Below are positions 1 to 10,539 of a DNA stretch of 64,000 bases, piece by piece; position 1 is the first letter of the stretch; every line of letters starts with the position of its first letter. The notes below the pieces were generated by a model. It saw nothing but the letters and a program-made list of their open reading frames with translations. It ran no database searches and had not been told where the DNA came from. Both the position numbers and the translations under genes were made by a program. The DNA comes from Sphingomonas radiodurans. Its GTDB lineage: Bacteria > Pseudomonadota > Alphaproteobacteria > Sphingomonadales > Sphingomonadaceae. The DNA lies in assembly GCF_020866845.1 (NCBI RefSeq), contig NZ_CP086594.1, forward strand, positions 2,232,001 through 2,296,000, written 5' to 3'.

Positions 1-2
1 AC

Positions 3-251
3 GATAATGTGCGGGCGCAGGATTATCCGCCGCTGTTCATCTCGGGCGGGCTCAACGATCCGCGCGTGACCTATTGGGAGCCCGCGAAATGGGCGGCCAA
101 GCTGCGCGCGACCAAGACCGACGACAATATCCTGCTGCTCAAGACCAACATGGGCGCTGGGCATGGCGGCAAGTCCGGGCGGTTCGAGAGCCTGCGCGAA
201 GGTGCGGAGGAGCATGCGTTTGTGCTGTGGCAGTTGGGGGTGGAGGGATGA
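3..251 (+). CDS. Prolyl oligopeptidase family (S9), oligopeptidase B-like, C-terminal fragment
   Basis: The gene enters from the left edge, so only about 82 C-terminal residues are visible. They contain the alpha/beta-hydrolase end of an S9 serine peptidase. [11 protein letters not shown] carries the usual catalytic Asp, and [10 protein letters not shown] carries the catalytic His; the serine lies outside the window. The spacing and the [12 protein letters not shown] segment fit oligopeptidase B-like enzymes, which cleave short peptides after basic residues. Its stop codon overlaps the start of the next gene, suggesting co-translation. Family confidence is good; the exact subfamily cannot be fixed from the tail alone. 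Confidence 0.85.
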   Translation, partial: DNVRAQDYPPLFISGGLNDPRVTYWEPAKWAAKLRATKTDDNILLLKTNMGAGHGGKSGRFESLREGAEEHAFVLWQLGVEG

Positions 252-691
252 TGCTTTTGGCTTTTGCTCTGGCGCAGGCGGCGGCCGTGCCAACGACGGA
301 CGCGACCGCGCTTGGCGCGCGGCTCGCACGCAGCGGATCGATCATGGCGCTGCTGCCGATGGTCGCGCAAAAGGACACCGAGGAGCTGGTCGCGGCGCAT
401 CCCGAACTTTCAGCAGACGAGCAGCAGAAGCTTCGCGAGACCGCAAAGGTGACGTTCGAGGCTGGCATGACGCGGATCGAGACGGCGTTCGGGACGGCTT
501 ATGCGAAGCGCTTTACCGAGGCCGAGTTGCGCGAATTGGTGGCGCTGGCCGAGAACCCTGCTCAGCGCAAACTGCGTGAGGTGCAGCCGGCGGTGATGGC
601 CGAAGCGCTGGGATCACTCGGGTCACTCGATCTCAAGGCCGACATCGCGGCTGCATTCTGCCGCGACACCGGCAAGCTCTGCAAGCGGTGA
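248..691 (+). CDS. Secreted DUF2059-like protein
   Basis: About 147 residues. The start ATG at 248 overlaps the upstream stop, and a second ATG lies at 251. The N-terminus is a short hydrophobic signal-like stretch ([13 protein letters not shown]), so export to the periplasm is likely. The C-terminal half has the DUF2059 pattern, [20 protein letters not shown], a helical domain of unknown function common in proteobacteria. Two Cys near the C-terminus ([11 protein letters not shown]) could form a disulfide after export. It is coupled to the peptidase upstream and to the DedA gene downstream (4-base overlap). No enzymatic function is known for the family. Confidence 0.75.
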   Translation: MMLLAFALAQAAAVPTTDATALGARLARSGSIMALLPMVAQKDTEELVAAHPELSADEQQKLRETAKVTFEAGMTRIETAFGTAYAKRFTEAELRELVALAENPAQRKLREVQPAVMAEALGSLGSLDLKADIAAAFCRDTGKLCKR

Positions 692-1248
692 CGATCGAGG
701 CGATCGTCGCGCGCTGGGGGGTCGCAGCGGTGTTCGCCGGGGCGATGCTCGAAGGCGAGACTGCTGTGATCGCCGGCGGACTGATCGCGCACCAGGGATA
801 TGTCGCCTGGCCGTTCGCGCTCGCGGCGGCGGCGCTCGGTTCGTTTCTTGCCGACCAGTTCTTCTTCGCCGCCGGGCGCCGCTATCGTGATCGCCCGCTG
901 GTGCAACGCTGGACGCAGAAGCGGGCGTTCGCGAAGGCGCTGCAATTGCTCGAACGCTATCCGACCGGCTTCATCTTCGCGTTCCGGTTTCTCTATGGTT
1001 TTCGCACGGTGAGCCCGATCGCGATCGGGACGAGCCAGGTGCCGCTGGCGACCTTTCTGCCGATCAACGCGGTCGCCGCGATCGTCTGGGCGGCGTTGTT
1101 CACCGCGCTCGGCTATTGGTTCGGCGAAGCGGTGACCGAGGCGGCGGGGCGGCTGCGACCGAGCCGACATACGTTGCTGATGGGCATCGCGGTGCTGTCG
1201 AGCGGCTTCGCGATCTTCCAGTTCGTGCGCTGGTGGAGGGGGCGATGA
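688..1248 (+). CDS. DedA/VTT-family membrane protein
   Basis: About 186 residues with several hydrophobic segments. It has the VTT (SNARE-associated) pattern: an N-terminal re-entrant region with GAMLEGETAVIAGGLIA, then FRFLYGFRTVSPIAIG, which carries the conserved Arg-containing FxRFxxGxR-like motif. DedA proteins are inner-membrane proteins implicated in lipid flipping and proton-dependent membrane homeostasis. The start is GTG at 688, overlapping the preceding TGA. The stop overlaps the next ATG (ATGA). The substrate cannot be inferred. Confidence 0.85.
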   Translation: MTIEAIVARWGVAAVFAGAMLEGETAVIAGGLIAHQGYVAWPFALAAAALGSFLADQFFFAAGRRYRDRPLVQRWTQKRAFAKALQLLERYPTGFIFAFRFLYGFRTVSPIAIGTSQVPLATFLPINAVAAIVWAALFTALGYWFGEAVTEAAGRLRPSRHTLLMGIAVLSSGFAIFQFVRWWRGR

Positions 1249-1637
1249 GCTTCACCAAGGTCTTCACCGCCGCGCCGGCGGACATCGACGAGCTTGGCCA
1301 CGTCAACAATGCGGTGTGGGTGCGCTGGGTGCAGGAGCTTGCGGTTGCGCACTGGGAGTCAGTGGCGCCGGCCGAGCATCGCGCCGCCTTCATCTGGGTC
1401 GTGACGCGGCACGCGATCGACTATCGCGGCAATCTCGCGGTTGGGGCGACGGCGACCGGCGAGACGTGGGTGCCCGAGCCGCCGCGTGGGGCGCGCTTCG
1501 ATCGCCATTTCCGCTTCGTCGATGCAGACGGCAAGACGCTGGTGGATGGCGTGACGACCTGGGCGCTGCTCGATCGCGCCAGCGGCCGGCTGCTGCGCGT
1601 CCGCCCCGAAATCGCCGCGCCGTTCCTCGAGGGCTGA
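1245..1637 (+). CDS. Acyl-CoA thioesterase, hotdog fold (4HBT/YbgC-like)
   Basis: About 130 residues with the hotdog thioesterase hallmark IDELGHVNNAVWVRWVQE near the N-terminus. This is the DxxGHVNN motif of the 4-hydroxybenzoyl-CoA thioesterase/YbgC group, whose Asp is catalytic. The DYRGNLAVGATATGETWV strand is typical of the fold. The protein is expected to be cytoplasmic and to hydrolyse an acyl-CoA thioester. Its start overlaps the DedA stop by four bases, so it is the last gene of a coupled operon. The acyl substrate is unknown. Confidence 0.85.
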   Translation: MSFTKVFTAAPADIDELGHVNNAVWVRWVQELAVAHWESVAPAEHRAAFIWVVTRHAIDYRGNLAVGATATGETWVPEPPRGARFDRHFRFVDADGKTLVDGVTTWALLDRASGRLLRVRPEIAAPFLEG

Positions 1638-1716
1638 CTTGTTCCTGCCATCGCGCTGACGCAAGACGGCGGCTCGCCCGCCGGAATACCGCCGGGCCAA
1701 TCTGGGGAGAGGATCT

Positions 1717-2106
1717 ATGTACAGCCACATGATGGTCGGATCGAACGACATCGATCGGTCGAAGAAGTTCTATGACGCGCTGTTCGGCGCGGTCGGCGGG
1801 AAGCCCGGGTTCCAGGACCCCAAGGGCCGGCTGATCTACATGCACAATGGCGGGCTGTTCCTCGTTTCGCAGCCGATCGACGGCGAGCCCGCGACGCACG
1901 CCAATGGCGGCACGATCGGCTTTGCGATGGACGGGCCGGAGCAGGCGAACGCCTGGCATCAGGCGGGCGTCGAGGCCGGCGGCACGGCGATTGAGGATGC
2001 GCCGGGCGTGCGCGCGGGCGGCGGTATGGGCGATCTGTACCTCGCTTATCTGCGCGATCCCGATGGCAACAAGCTGTGCGCGCTTCACCGCATGCCGGCG
2101 GCCTGA
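1717..2106 (+). CDS. VOC (glyoxalase/bleomycin-resistance) family protein
   Basis: About 129 residues with the VOC-superfamily layout: N-terminal YSHMMVGSNDIDRSKKFYDALFG (first beta-alpha-beta unit with a metal-ligand His) and C-terminal YLRDPDGNKLCALH. These are small metal-dependent enzymes or binding proteins including glyoxalase I, dioxygenases and drug-binding proteins. A strong ribosome-binding site (GGGGAGAGG) precedes the ATG. The gene stands alone and is convergent with the ABC-F gene. The reaction cannot be assigned. Confidence 0.85.
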   Translation: MYSHMMVGSNDIDRSKKFYDALFGAVGGKPGFQDPKGRLIYMHNGGLFLVSQPIDGEPATHANGGTIGFAMDGPEQANAWHQAGVEAGGTAIEDAPGVRAGGGMGDLYLAYLRDPDGNKLCALHRMPAA

Positions 2107-2111
2107 TCGAC

Positions 2112-2148
2112 TCCTCCCCCTCCGTCGACTTCAGGCGGCGGGGGAGGG
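2112..2148. terminator. GC-rich hairpin between convergent genes
   Basis: The sequence between the VOC and ABC-F genes folds as CCTCCCCC ... GGGGGAGG with extra CCG/CGG pairing, overlapping the ABC-F stop codon. There is no long T-tract, so it may act as a bidirectional terminator or mRNA-stabilising hairpin; this is inferred from symmetry only. Confidence 0.4.
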
Positions 2149-3723
2149 CAGCGCGATGCGGCGGGTGAGCCCGATGGCGTCGAGGAACGCCGCATCGTGG
2201 CTGACCACCAGCAACGCGCCATCATAAGCGTTGAGCCCCGCCTCGACCGCGGCGATCGATTCGAGATCGAGGTGGTTGGTCGGCTCGTCGAGCAACAGCA
2301 GCGACGGCAGGATCGGTCCGCCGAGGACGCAGGCGAGCCCGGCGCGCAGGCGCTGCCCGCCGCTCAGCGTATCGACGCGCTGGTTCGCGGCATCGGCGCG
2401 GAAGCCGAACCGCGCGAGCGCAGCGCGGCAGGCGTTGTTGTCCATACCGGGGTTCAGCCGCGCGAAGTTCGCCGCGATCGTTAGCGATGGATCGATAAGA
2501 CTCACTTGCTGGTCGAAGAGCGCGAACGGCACGCGGGTAGCGATGTGGCCCGATTTCGGCGCGAGCGTGCCGGCGATCAGCGCGAGCAATGTCGACTTGC
2601 CGGTGCCATTCGCGCCGGTGATCGCGATTCGCTCTGGCCCGATGATTTCTAGCGACACGTTATCCAGTACCAGGACGCCATCGGCATAGGCGAAGTGCAG
2701 TGCGGCGACATCCAGTACGCGCTGGGATGCGGCGAGGCCGGTGGTGGCGATCGTGATCGCGAGCGGATCGACGCGTTCGATCCGTGCCTTGGCATGCGCC
2801 ACGTCGCGCGATGCGTCGGTGATCTGGCGCTCGGCCAGCCGCGCATTCCCGCCGCGAGTTCTTTCTGCGCGATCGCGGCGCATCCCGAGCAGGACCTTGG
2901 GCATGTCGCCGCGCACTGCCTTGCGGGTGCCGGCGGCGTCGCGGCGCTGCTGACGTTCGACGGTTTGCTGCACCGTCTGTTTTACGCGCGCCATGCGTTG
3001 CTCGGCCGCCTCGGCAGCCTGTTCGGCGGCGGCAAGTTCGATCGCCTTGCGTGCGCGATAGGCGCTCCAATTGCCGCCGTAGCGTTGTGCGCCAAGCGGC
3101 GTCAGCTCGACGATCGCGTCCATTTCCTCGAACAGCGCACGATCATGGCTGACAACGATCGCGCCCGTGCGCCAGTCGCGCAGCAAATCGAGCACCGCTG
3201 CCCGGCCCTGCGCATCGAGATCGTTCGTCGGCTCGTCGAGCAGGAGGAAATCCGGCGCGGCGAAAATCGCGCCGGCCAACGCGGCGCGAGTCCGCTGTCC
3301 GCCGGAGAGATGCGCCAGGGGTTTGTCCAGCGGTGCATCCAGACCCATCGCCGCCAAGGCTTGTTCCGCACGTGCTTCGAGCGTCCAGTCGATGTCGGTG
3401 AGCTCTTCGATGGAGGCCAGACCCGCCTCCGCCCGGTGCAGCGCGGCGAGGACAGTTCGGATACCCATGAGATCGGCGATCGATTCGTCCGCTGCGGTAT
3501 GCGTCAGCTGCCGGAGGCGGGCGATCGAGCCGGACCGCGTGATGCTGCCGGTGCTCGGCGCAAGATCGCCAGCCAGCAACCGCAGCAGCGTGCTCTTGCC
3601 GACGCCGTTACGGCCGACGATGCCGACACGTTCGGCGGAGAAGCTGATCGAAACGTCGGTGAGGACGGCGTGGCCGTCAGGCGTGGACCAGCTGAGGTTG
3701 GTCGTGGTGAGCGAACTTGGCAC
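2131..3723 (-). CDS. ABC-F family ATP-binding protein
   Basis: About 530 residues carrying two complete ABC ATPase domains and no membrane segments, as in the ABC-F family of ribosome-associated ATPases (Uup, EttA and antibiotic-resistance relatives). Walker A motifs are GRNGVGKST and GANGTGKST. Signatures are HLSGGQRTR and LSGGQRLR, and Walker B is LLLDEPTNDLD and LLLDEPTNHLD. The two domains are joined by a basic, helical linker. I prefer the GTG at 3723 because AGGAAAG lies just upstream of it; an in-frame TTG lies at 3747. Housekeeping versus resistance role cannot be decided from sequence. Confidence 0.9.
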   Translation of the reverse strand: MPSSLTTTNLSWSTPDGHAVLTDVSISFSAERVGIVGRNGVGKSTLLRLLAGDLAPSTGSITRSGSIARLRQLTHTAADESIADLMGIRTVLAALHRAEAGLASIEELTDIDWTLEARAEQALAAMGLDAPLDKPLAHLSGGQRTRAALAGAIFAAPDFLLLDEPTNDLDAQGRAAVLDLLRDWRTGAIVVSHDRALFEEMDAIVELTPLGAQRYGGNWSAYRARKAIELAAAEQAAEAAEQRMARVKQTVQQTVERQQRRDAAGTRKAVRGDMPKVLLGMRRDRAERTRGGNARLAERQITDASRDVAHAKARIERVDPLAITIATTGLAASQRVLDVAALHFAYADGVLVLDNVSLEIIGPERIAITGANGTGKSTLLALIAGTLAPKSGHIATRVPFALFDQQVSLIDPSLTIAANFARLNPGMDNNACRAALARFGFRADAANQRVDTLSGGQRLRAGLACVLGGPILPSLLLLDEPTNHLDLESIAAVEAGLNAYDGALLVVSHDAAFLDAIGLTRRIALPSPAA

Positions 3724-3860
3724 GGGCGTGAACTTTCCTGGCGGCAAGGCGGGGCGTTGCGGGCAGGGACATGTTCACGACGGGGGCTCCTCGAAGAGTT
3801 GCGGAAATAAACGTCAGCGGGATCCGGCGCAATGCGGCGCGCGCTACTAAACGGCGGGTT

Positions 3861-4517
3861 TTAAATCCCGAGCCAAGCCAAGGGTGATGGCAACGCGCTA
3901 GCCGCATAATCGACCTGAAGCACGCGGCGGTGGTCCGATCCCTGTGCAGCGGCGGACGCATGAACGATGGCGGTGCGGTACGCCCAGACGTCGCCCGCGC
4001 TCGCAAGGCAGGTATATTTGTCGCACCGGCTGACCAGCGCTTCGATCGCGTTATCGGTCAGCCGCCCGGCACCGTGCGATCCGCGAGCGATCAACAATGG
4101 CGCGTTGTCGGCGGGCACGTCGTCGAGGTGGATACGCAGGGTGAGCATCGCCTCGATCACAGCGAAGGGGGGTTCGACGTGTTGCAGATCGGCCTTCCGG
4201 CTCCATGGACCAAAACCGGGCACTTCATGTCGTTCGCGAACGACGATCGTGCGGTCCTGATGCCAGCCGAGCGACCAGTTCGTCGCCGGTGTCTTGTCGA
4301 ACAGGATGGCGCGGACGGGCCGGGCGGCGGGGCCGAGATAGCTTTTGGCGATCGCGCCGATCGCCGGCGTGGCGAGTATGCGGCGTAGCGCGGGATTGCC
4401 GTGAAGCCGGATGCCGGCCCGGTCAGGCGACAGAGTCGTTGTGACGTTGCGGAGGCCTTCGAGAATCGAAAGGGCGGCACCCGCATGGAGTGCCGCCCCG
4501 TCCGTGTCGAAGTTCAT
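3861..4517 (-). CDS. Phytanoyl-CoA dioxygenase (PhyH)-like oxygenase
   Basis: About 218 residues resembling PhyH-family Fe(II)/2-oxoglutarate-dependent dioxygenases. The iron-binding HxD occurs in LGWHQDR, and the distal His is probably in AIVHASAA. A downstream basic segment ([11 protein letters not shown]) is in the place expected to bind 2-oxoglutarate. The N-terminus appears slightly short for the family but begins at a clear ATG. It lies downstream of etfA on the same strand with a small gap. The substrate is unknown. Confidence 0.75.
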   Translation of the reverse strand: MNFDTDGAALHAGAALSILEGLRNVTTTLSPDRAGIRLHGNPALRRILATPAIGAIAKSYLGPAARPVRAILFDKTPATNWSLGWHQDRTIVVRERHEVPGFGPWSRKADLQHVEPPFAVIEAMLTLRIHLDDVPADNAPLLIARGSHGAGRLTDNAIEALVSRCDKYTCLASAGDVWAYRTAIVHASAAAQGSDHRRVLQVDYAASALPSPLAWLGI

Positions 4518-4589
4518 ACCCGAACTCGCCGTCGCGGCGGAGCAAGTCGCGCTGCAACAACCACTACGGCGAAGCCGTCGTCCAGGAGC

Positions 4590-5519
4590 TCAGAGCTTCT
4601 CGGTCAGCTCCGGGACGACCTTGAACAGATCGCCGACGAGTCCAAGGTCTGCGACCTGGAAGATCGGGGCGTCTTCATCCTTGTTGATCGCGATGATGAC
4701 CTTCGAGTCCTTCATGCCCGCAAGATGCTGGATCGCGCCGGAGATACCGACGGCGACATAGACTTCGGGGGCGACGATCTTACCGGTCTGGCCAACCTGA
4801 TAGTCGTTCGGGACGTAGCCCGCATCGACCGCAGCGCGACTGGCGCCGACGCCGGCACCGAGCTTGTCAGCGAGCGGCTCGATGATCGAGCGGAAGTTCT
4901 CGCCGTTCTGCAGCGCACGGCCGCCCGAGACGATGATTTTCGCGCTGGCGAGCTCAGGACGCGCGCTCTTGGCGATTTCCTGGCTCTGGAAGGTCGATAG
5001 GCCCTTGTCGCCGGTCGAGGATACCGCCTCGATCGTCCCCGAGCCGCCCTCGGCCGCTGCCTTTTCGAAAGCAGTGGTGCGGACGGTGATGACCTTCTTG
5101 GCATCCGACGTCTGCACCGTGGCGATCGCATTGCCAGCGTAGATCGGGCGCGTGAACGTATCTTCGCTCTCGACCGACAGGATGTCGGAGATCTGCATCA
5201 CATCGAGCAGCGCGGCGACGCGCGGTGCGATGTTCTTGGCCGAGGTGGTCGACGGCGCGACGAATGCGTCGTGGTGACCCATCAGCTCGACGATCAGCGG
5301 CGCGACATTTTCGGCGAGCGCATGTGCGAACGCATCGTCGTCAGCGACGTGGACCTTGTCGACGCCGGCGATTTTCGCTGCTGCCTGTGCGACGCCGTCG
5401 ATGCCCTTGCCCGCGACCAGCAGGTGGACTTCGCCCAGTTTCGACGCGGCGGTCACCGCGGCGAGCGTTGCATCCTTGACGGTCGATCCGTCATGCTCGA
5501 CCCAAACTAGAGTCTTCAT
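4590..5519 (-). CDS. etfA: Electron transfer flavoprotein alpha subunit
   Basis: About 309 residues matching ETF alpha/FixB. The C-terminal FAD-binding domain includes [57 protein letters not shown] and [14 protein letters not shown]. With EtfB it accepts electrons from acyl-CoA and other dehydrogenases and passes them to ETF-ubiquinone oxidoreductase. It lies directly downstream of etfB on the same strand, the usual order. A hairpin-forming intergenic element separates the two genes. Confidence 0.97.
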   Translation of the reverse strand: MKTLVWVEHDGSTVKDATLAAVTAASKLGEVHLLVAGKGIDGVAQAAAKIAGVDKVHVADDDAFAHALAENVAPLIVELMGHHDAFVAPSTTSAKNIAPRVAALLDVMQISDILSVESEDTFTRPIYAGNAIATVQTSDAKKVITVRTTAFEKAAAEGGSGTIEAVSSTGDKGLSTFQSQEIAKSARPELASAKIIVSGGRALQNGENFRSIIEPLADKLGAGVGASRAAVDAGYVPNDYQVGQTGKIVAPEVYVAVGISGAIQHLAGMKDSKVIIAINKDEDAPIFQVADLGLVGDLFKVVPELTEKL

Positions 5520-5553
5520 CTTGAACCTTCCTCGGGGCGTCTGCCCCTCTCAT

Positions 5554-5594
5554 CCGTTCGTTCGAGAGCCTTTCGACAAGCCTTGAACGAACGG
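5554..5594. repeat. Inverted repeat between etfB and etfA
   Basis: The arms CCGTTCGTTC and GAACGAACGG are perfectly complementary over 10 bases with a loop of about 21 bases. In the direction of transcription it lies between etfB and etfA. It resembles the short extragenic hairpin elements scattered in many sphingomonad genomes, and it could tune transcript stability between the two subunits. Confidence 0.6.
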
Positions 5595-5613
5595 GCTTTT
5601 GGTTGCTTCCGGC

Positions 5614-6363
5614 TTACTTGGCGATGCCCATCGCGTGCAGCTTCGTCACCAACTCATCGACGTCGGCGACCTTGACGCCGGCCTGGCGTTTGCCCGGCTC
5701 GACGACCTTGAGCGTCTTGACGCGCGGCGCGACATCGACGCCGTAATCGGCGGCGGTCTTCTGCGCCATCGGCTTGGACTTGGCCTTCATGATGTTGGGC
5801 AGCGAGGCGTAGCGCGGCTCGTTGAGGCGCAGATCAGTGGTGACGATCGCTGGCAGCTTGTAACTGTCGACTTCGAGCCCGCCATCGATTTCGCGCGTAA
5901 CCGTCATCGTGTCACCCGACACTTCGACCTTCGAGGCGAACGTGCCCTGGCCCCAGCCAAGCAGGCCGGCGAGCATCTGGCCGGTCTGATTGTTGTCATC
6001 GTCGATCGCCTGCTTGCCGAGGATGATCAGCTGCGGCTGTTCCTCGTCGACGATCGCCTTGAGCAGCTTGGCGACGCCGAGCGGCTCGACGCGGTCTTCG
6101 GTGACGACGAGGATCGCACGGTCCGCACCCATCGCGAGCGCGGTGCGCAGCGTTTCCTGCGCCTTCTGTTCGCCGATCGACACCGCGATGATCTCGGTAA
6201 CCACGCCCTTTTCCTTCAGGCGGATGGCTTCTTCGACCGCGATCTCGTCGAACGGGTTCATGCTCATCTTGACGTTGGCCAGATCGACCCCCGTCCCATC
6301 CGCCTTCACGCGGGGCTTCACGTTATAGTCAAGCACGCGCTTGACCGGGACTAGCACCTTCAT
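5614..6363 (-). CDS. etfB: Electron transfer flavoprotein beta subunit
   Basis: About 249 residues of the ETF beta/FixA family. It begins [18 protein letters not shown] and contains [19 protein letters not shown], the EtfB signature [17 protein letters not shown] and the adenine-nucleotide-binding region [11 protein letters not shown]. The product forms the ETF heterodimer with the downstream etfA. The ATG at 6363 is chosen because GGAGAGCGG sits just upstream; an in-frame TTG lies four codons earlier. Confidence 0.97.
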   Translation of the reverse strand: MKVLVPVKRVLDYNVKPRVKADGTGVDLANVKMSMNPFDEIAVEEAIRLKEKGVVTEIIAVSIGEQKAQETLRTALAMGADRAILVVTEDRVEPLGVAKLLKAIVDEEQPQLIILGKQAIDDDNNQTGQMLAGLLGWGQGTFASKVEVSGDTMTVTREIDGGLEVDSYKLPAIVTTDLRLNEPRYASLPNIMKAKSKPMAQKTAADYGVDVAPRVKTLKVVEPGKRQAGVKVADVDELVTKLHAMGIAK

Positions 6364-6433
6364 TCCGCTCTCCAAATCGTCACCCCGGCAAACGCTGGGG
6401 TCTCCCGGTTAGGTCGCGCTCCATGTCGGGGAG

Positions 6434-6453
6434 ATGCCGGCTTACGCCGGCAT
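6434..6453. repeat. Perfect extragenic palindrome
   Basis: ATGCCGGCTTACGCCGGCAT forms an 8-bp stem with a TTAC loop between sucC and etfB. It resembles an extragenic palindromic (REP-like) element; whether other copies exist in the genome cannot be seen here. Confidence 0.6.
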
Positions 6454-6476
6454 GACGATGGAGGCAGTTCGAATTC

Positions 6477-7676
6477 TTATGCCGCCTTCTGCACCTCGGC
6501 GACGATCTTCTTGGCAGCATCGCCCAGGTCGTTGGCCGGAACGATCGCGAGCCCCGAGGTGGCGAGGATTTCCTTGCCCTTCTCGACGTTCGTGCCTTCC
6601 AACCGAACCACCAGCGGCACCGAAAGGTTCACTTCCTTCGCCGCGGCGACGATGCCGTCGGCGATGATGTCGCATTTCATGATCCCGCCGAAGATGTTGA
6701 CGAGGATGCCCTTCACGTTCGGATCGGCGAGAATGATCTTGAACGCCGCGGTCACCTTCTCCTTCGAAGCGCCGCCGCCGACATCGAGGAAGTTGGCGGG
6801 GAACATGCCGTTCAGCTTGATGATGTCCATCGTCGCCATCGCGAGCCCGGCGCCGTTGACCATGCAGCCGATGTCGCCATCGAGCTTGATATAGGCGAGG
6901 TCGTACTTCGACGCCTCGAGCTCGGCAGGATCTTCCTCGGTCTCGTCGCGTAGTTCGACGAGGTCCTTGTGGCGGAACAGCGCGTTGCCGTCGAAGGCGA
7001 CCTTCGCGTCGAGCACCAGCAGCTTGCCATCGTCGGTAACGGCGAGCGGATTGACTTCGATCTGCTCGGCATCGGTGCCCATGAAGGCATCGTACAGCTG
7101 CGACGCGGTCGAGGCGGCCTGCTTGGCGAGATCGCCGGTGAGGCCGAGCGCGCCCGCAACGGCGCGGCCGTGATGCGCCTGGAAGCCGGTCGCGGGATCG
7201 ACCGAGAAGCTATGGATCTTCTCGGGCGTGTCGTGCGCCACGGTCTCGATGTCCATGCCGCCCTCGGTCGATACGACGAAGGCCACGCGGCCAGTCGCGC
7301 GATCGACGAGCAGCGCGAGGTAGAATTCCTTGGCGATGTCGACGCCGTCGGTGACGTACAGGCGGTTGACCTGCTTGCCGGCATCGCCGGTCTGGATCGT
7401 CACCAGCGTGTTGCCGAGCATCTCGGTCGCGGCGTGGCGAACCTCATCCTCGGTCTTGGCGAGGCGGACGCCGCCCTTGGCCTCGGGCGGCAGCTCGACG
7501 AACTTGCCCTTGCCGCGGCCGCCGGCGTGGATCTGCGCCTTGACAACATAGAGCGGCCCGGGAAGCTTTTTCGATGCCTCGACCGCCTCGTCGACGGTCA
7601 ATGCGGCATAGCCGGCGGGCACTGGCACACCGAACTTTGCGAGCAGTTCCTTGGCTTGATATTCGTGGATGTTCAT
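6477..7676 (-). CDS. sucC: Succinyl-CoA synthetase (ADP-forming) beta subunit
   Basis: About 399 residues, normal length for SucC. It starts [20 protein letters not shown]. It contains the ATP-grasp segment [39 protein letters not shown] and the CoA/phosphate-site region [14 protein letters not shown] and [10 protein letters not shown]. It pairs with SucD, not present here, to interconvert succinyl-CoA and succinate in the TCA cycle. The gene is divergent from the helicase gene. The absence of sucD immediately downstream is a small departure from the usual sucCD arrangement. Confidence 0.97.
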   Translation of the reverse strand: MNIHEYQAKELLAKFGVPVPAGYAALTVDEAVEASKKLPGPLYVVKAQIHAGGRGKGKFVELPPEAKGGVRLAKTEDEVRHAATEMLGNTLVTIQTGDAGKQVNRLYVTDGVDIAKEFYLALLVDRATGRVAFVVSTEGGMDIETVAHDTPEKIHSFSVDPATGFQAHHGRAVAGALGLTGDLAKQAASTASQLYDAFMGTDAEQIEVNPLAVTDDGKLLVLDAKVAFDGNALFRHKDLVELRDETEEDPAELEASKYDLAYIKLDGDIGCMVNGAGLAMATMDIIKLNGMFPANFLDVGGGASKEKVTAAFKIILADPNVKGILVNIFGGIMKCDIIADGIVAAAKEVNLSVPLVVRLEGTNVEKGKEILATSGLAIVPANDLGDAAKKIVAEVQKAA

Positions 7677-7821
7677 GCCGGAGCGCGCCTCACCATAACA
7701 GAAGTCATGCGGCCTTAAGCACAGGGGGGCGGGGGAATCCAGCCTTGGCTTCAGGTTTGTCGGTTCCCAAGGGGCATCGCGACGCTGGATACGGTTGCCG
7801 CTTTGTTCTATCGACCCGAGC

Positions 7822-10527
7822 GTGACGTCGCTTCCGTACCCTGCGCTCCACGCCAGCCATACCGGTATCTGGATCGCGCGTGGCGATGAGGTGCGGCAGG
7901 TGTCGCGGGGCGAGGCGATCCGTGCGGCGGCTGATACGCCGATGATCGTGATGAATGCACCGCTGATCGGGCAGCGGCTGGGCTATGCCGATCTGTCGGG
8001 GCTGGACCTGCTCGAACTGTTCGCGTTCCTGCGGCCGGCGCGGTTCATGGTGCCGACGCCCAAGGGGCTCGCGACGGTGACTGGGCTCGACTTGCCCGCG
8101 GACGATGCCGCGGTGGCGCCGTTTCTGCACGCGGCGGCCGAGCGGCTGCTGGCGATCCCGGCGGGCGAGTGGGCCGAGCGCGAGGGCGGGTGGACGGCGG
8201 CGCAGTCGCTGTTCCGGCTGCGCTGGTCGTGGGCGCCGCTGCTTGTCGAGCGGATCAGGAAGCCGGCGCAGAACGAACGCTGGCTGTTCTCGAAGCTGCC
8301 CGAATGGGACGAGGCCGCGCCGCGCCCGGCGCCGCGCACCGTGACGATCGATCAGGCGGCGACTCAGGCGACGCTTGCGACGCTGGTGGGGCAGGGGGCG
8401 GAGACGCGGCCGGGGCAGCGCGCCTATGCCGCCGCCGCCGCGGATGCCTTCGCGCCGCGGACGACGCGCGAATCGCCGAACCTGGTGCTGGCGGAGGCGG
8501 GGACGGGGATCGGCAAGACGCTGGGTTATCTGGCGCCGGCGAGCCTGTGGGCGGGCGCGGCGGGCGGGGCGGTGTGGGTATCGACCTATACCAAGGCGCT
8601 GCAGCGGCAGCTCGGGCACGAAACGCGGCGCGTGTATCCCGACGATGCGGTGCGGCGAGTAAAGGTCGTCACGCGCAAGGGGCGGGAGAATTATCTGTGC
8701 CTGCTCAACCTGGAGGATGCGCTGCAGGGCGGGTTCGCGGGGCGTGCGGCGGTGCTGGCGCACCTCGTCGCACGCTGGGCGGCGTTCAGCATCGATGGAG
8801 ACATGGTCGGCGGTGATCTGCCGGGCTGGCTGACGACATTGTTCCGGCGCAACGGATCGACCGCGCTGACCGATCGGCGCGGCGAATGCGTCTATGCTGG
8901 GTGCCCGCATTACCGGAAATGCTTCATCGAGCGTGCCGCGCGCGCCTCGGCCGAGGCGGACATCGTGATCGCCAACCATGCGCTGGTGATGGTGAATGCG
9001 GCGCGCGGGCGCGAGCAATCGACCCGGCCGACGCGCTACGTGTTCGACGAGGGGCATCATTTGTTCGATGCGGCCGATTCGATGTTCGCGACGGTACTGA
9101 GCGGGCAGGAAACGATCGAGCTGCGGCGCTGGATCGTGGGGCCGGAAGGCGGCAGCCGGGGGCGGCGGCGGGGGCTGGCGGCGCGGCTGTCGGACGTCGC
9201 GAGCTACGACGAGGCGGGTGGGCTGGCGATTGCGGATGCGGTGCGCGCGGCGCAGGGGCTGGCGGCGGACGGTTGGTTGCAGCGTGTTGCCGAGGGGCAG
9301 CCGTTCGGCCCGATCGAGTCGCTGCTGGCGAGCGTGCGGGGGCTTACCTACGCTCGCGCCGAAGGGGCGGAGGATGCGGGCTATGGGCTGGAGACTGAGC
9401 TTGCCGAACCGTCGCCCGAGCTGATTGAGGCGGCGGCGCCGGCGGCGCAGGCGCTCGATGCGCTGTATCGGCCGCTGGTGGTGCTCGGCAAAAGGCTCGA
9501 GGCGGTGCTGAGCGATGCGCCCGACTGGCTCGATGCGGCGGCGCGGGCGCGGGTCGAGGGGGCGATCGCCTCGCTGGGGTGGCGTGCAGAGACGGTCGCG
9601 GCCTGGCTGTCGCTGATCGCGCGGGTGGGCGGCCCGGCGAGCCCGGACTTCGTCGACTGGCTCGCGGTCGATCGAATCGAGGGCCGCGAGTTCGACATCG
9701 GGCTGCACCGGCATTGGCTTGATCCGACGCGGCCATTTGCCGAGATCGTGCTGAAGCCGGCGCATGGCGCGCTCGTCACCTCCGCGACGCTGACGGCGGG
9801 TGGCGATTGGGAGACGGCGGAGGCGCGCGTCGGGGCGACGCATCTGCTGCGCCCCGCGGCGCGGTTTCAGGCGGAGAGCCCGTTCGATTACGCCGCTCGT
9901 GCCGAGGTGCTGGTCGTGACCGACGTGAAGCGCGGCGACGTGCCGGCGCTGAGCAACGCCTATGCGCGGCTGATCGAAGCGGCGGGTGGCGGCACGCTGG
10001 GGCTGTTCACCGCGATTCGGCGGCTGCGCGGCGTTCATGCGCGAATCGCCGACCGGCTGGCGCGCGCCGGGTTGCCGTTGCTGGCGCAGCATGTCGATCC
10101 GATCGACACGGGCACGCTCGTCGATATCTTTCGCGACGATCGGCACGCGTCGTTGCTTGGGACGGATGCGCTGCGTGATGGAGTCGACGTGCCCGGTCAT
10201 TCGCTGCGGCTGGTCGTGATGGAGGGCGTGCCGTGGCCCAAGCCGACCGTGCTGCACGCCGCGCGGCGGCTGGCGGGCGGGGGGAGTGCGTATGATGATC
10301 GGATCGTGCGGGCGCGAATGGCGCAGGCGTTCGGGCGGCTGATCCGCTCGGCCGACGACCGCGGCGTGTTCGTGCTGCTGTCGGCCGCGACGCCCTCGCG
10401 ACTGCTCGATGCGTTTCCGCCCGGCGTGCCGATCGCGCGGGTGACGCTCGACGAAGCGATCGCGCGAGTCGCATCGCGGCTTTCCTCGCGCGCCGCCTTG
10501 GGGCATGAGACGGCTCCCGCATCCTAA
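7822..10527 (+). CDS. DinG/XPD-like ATP-dependent DNA helicase with Fe-S cluster cysteines
   Basis: About 901 residues of the superfamily 2 DinG/XPD group. The Walker A region is [14 protein letters not shown] and motif II is DEGHH. Between them lie Cys residues spaced for a 4Fe-4S cluster: one in ENYLCL, then [13 protein letters not shown]-terminal helicase motifs are also visible: [18 protein letters not shown] and QAFGRLIRS. Such helicases unwind damaged or structured DNA in the 5'-3' direction. The GTG at 7822 is preferred because homology-like sequence begins just after it; a TTG start at 7795 is possible. Confidence 0.9.
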   Translation: MTSLPYPALHASHTGIWIARGDEVRQVSRGEAIRAAADTPMIVMNAPLIGQRLGYADLSGLDLLELFAFLRPARFMVPTPKGLATVTGLDLPADDAAVAPFLHAAAERLLAIPAGEWAEREGGWTAAQSLFRLRWSWAPLLVERIRKPAQNERWLFSKLPEWDEAAPRPAPRTVTIDQAATQATLATLVGQGAETRPGQRAYAAAAADAFAPRTTRESPNLVLAEAGTGIGKTLGYLAPASLWAGAAGGAVWVSTYTKALQRQLGHETRRVYPDDAVRRVKVVTRKGRENYLCLLNLEDALQGGFAGRAAVLAHLVARWAAFSIDGDMVGGDLPGWLTTLFRRNGSTALTDRRGECVYAGCPHYRKCFIERAARASAEADIVIANHALVMVNAARGREQSTRPTRYVFDEGHHLFDAADSMFATVLSGQETIELRRWIVGPEGGSRGRRRGLAARLSDVASYDEAGGLAIADAVRAAQGLAADGWLQRVAEGQPFGPIESLLASVRGLTYARAEGAEDAGYGLETELAEPSPELIEAAAPAAQALDALYRPLVVLGKRLEAVLSDAPDWLDAAARARVEGAIASLGWRAETVAAWLSLIARVGGPASPDFVDWLAVDRIEGREFDIGLHRHWLDPTRPFAEIVLKPAHGALVTSATLTAGGDWETAEARVGATHLLRPAARFQAESPFDYAARAEVLVVTDVKRGDVPALSNAYARLIEAAGGGTLGLFTAIRRLRGVHARIADRLARAGLPLLAQHVDPIDTGTLVDIFRDDRHASLLGTDALRDGVDVPGHSLRLVVMEGVPWPKPTVLHAARRLAGGGSAYDDRIVRARMAQAFGRLIRSADDRGVFVLLSAATPSRLLDAFPPGVPIARVTLDEAIARVASRLSSRAALGHETAPAS

Positions 10528-10539
10528 CGGAGATCAGGC

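Noticed and set aside
7705..10506. A 933-codon open frame on the minus strand
   Set aside because: It is the mirror of the helicase gene in GC-rich DNA, is Arg/Pro-rich and has no recognisable domains.
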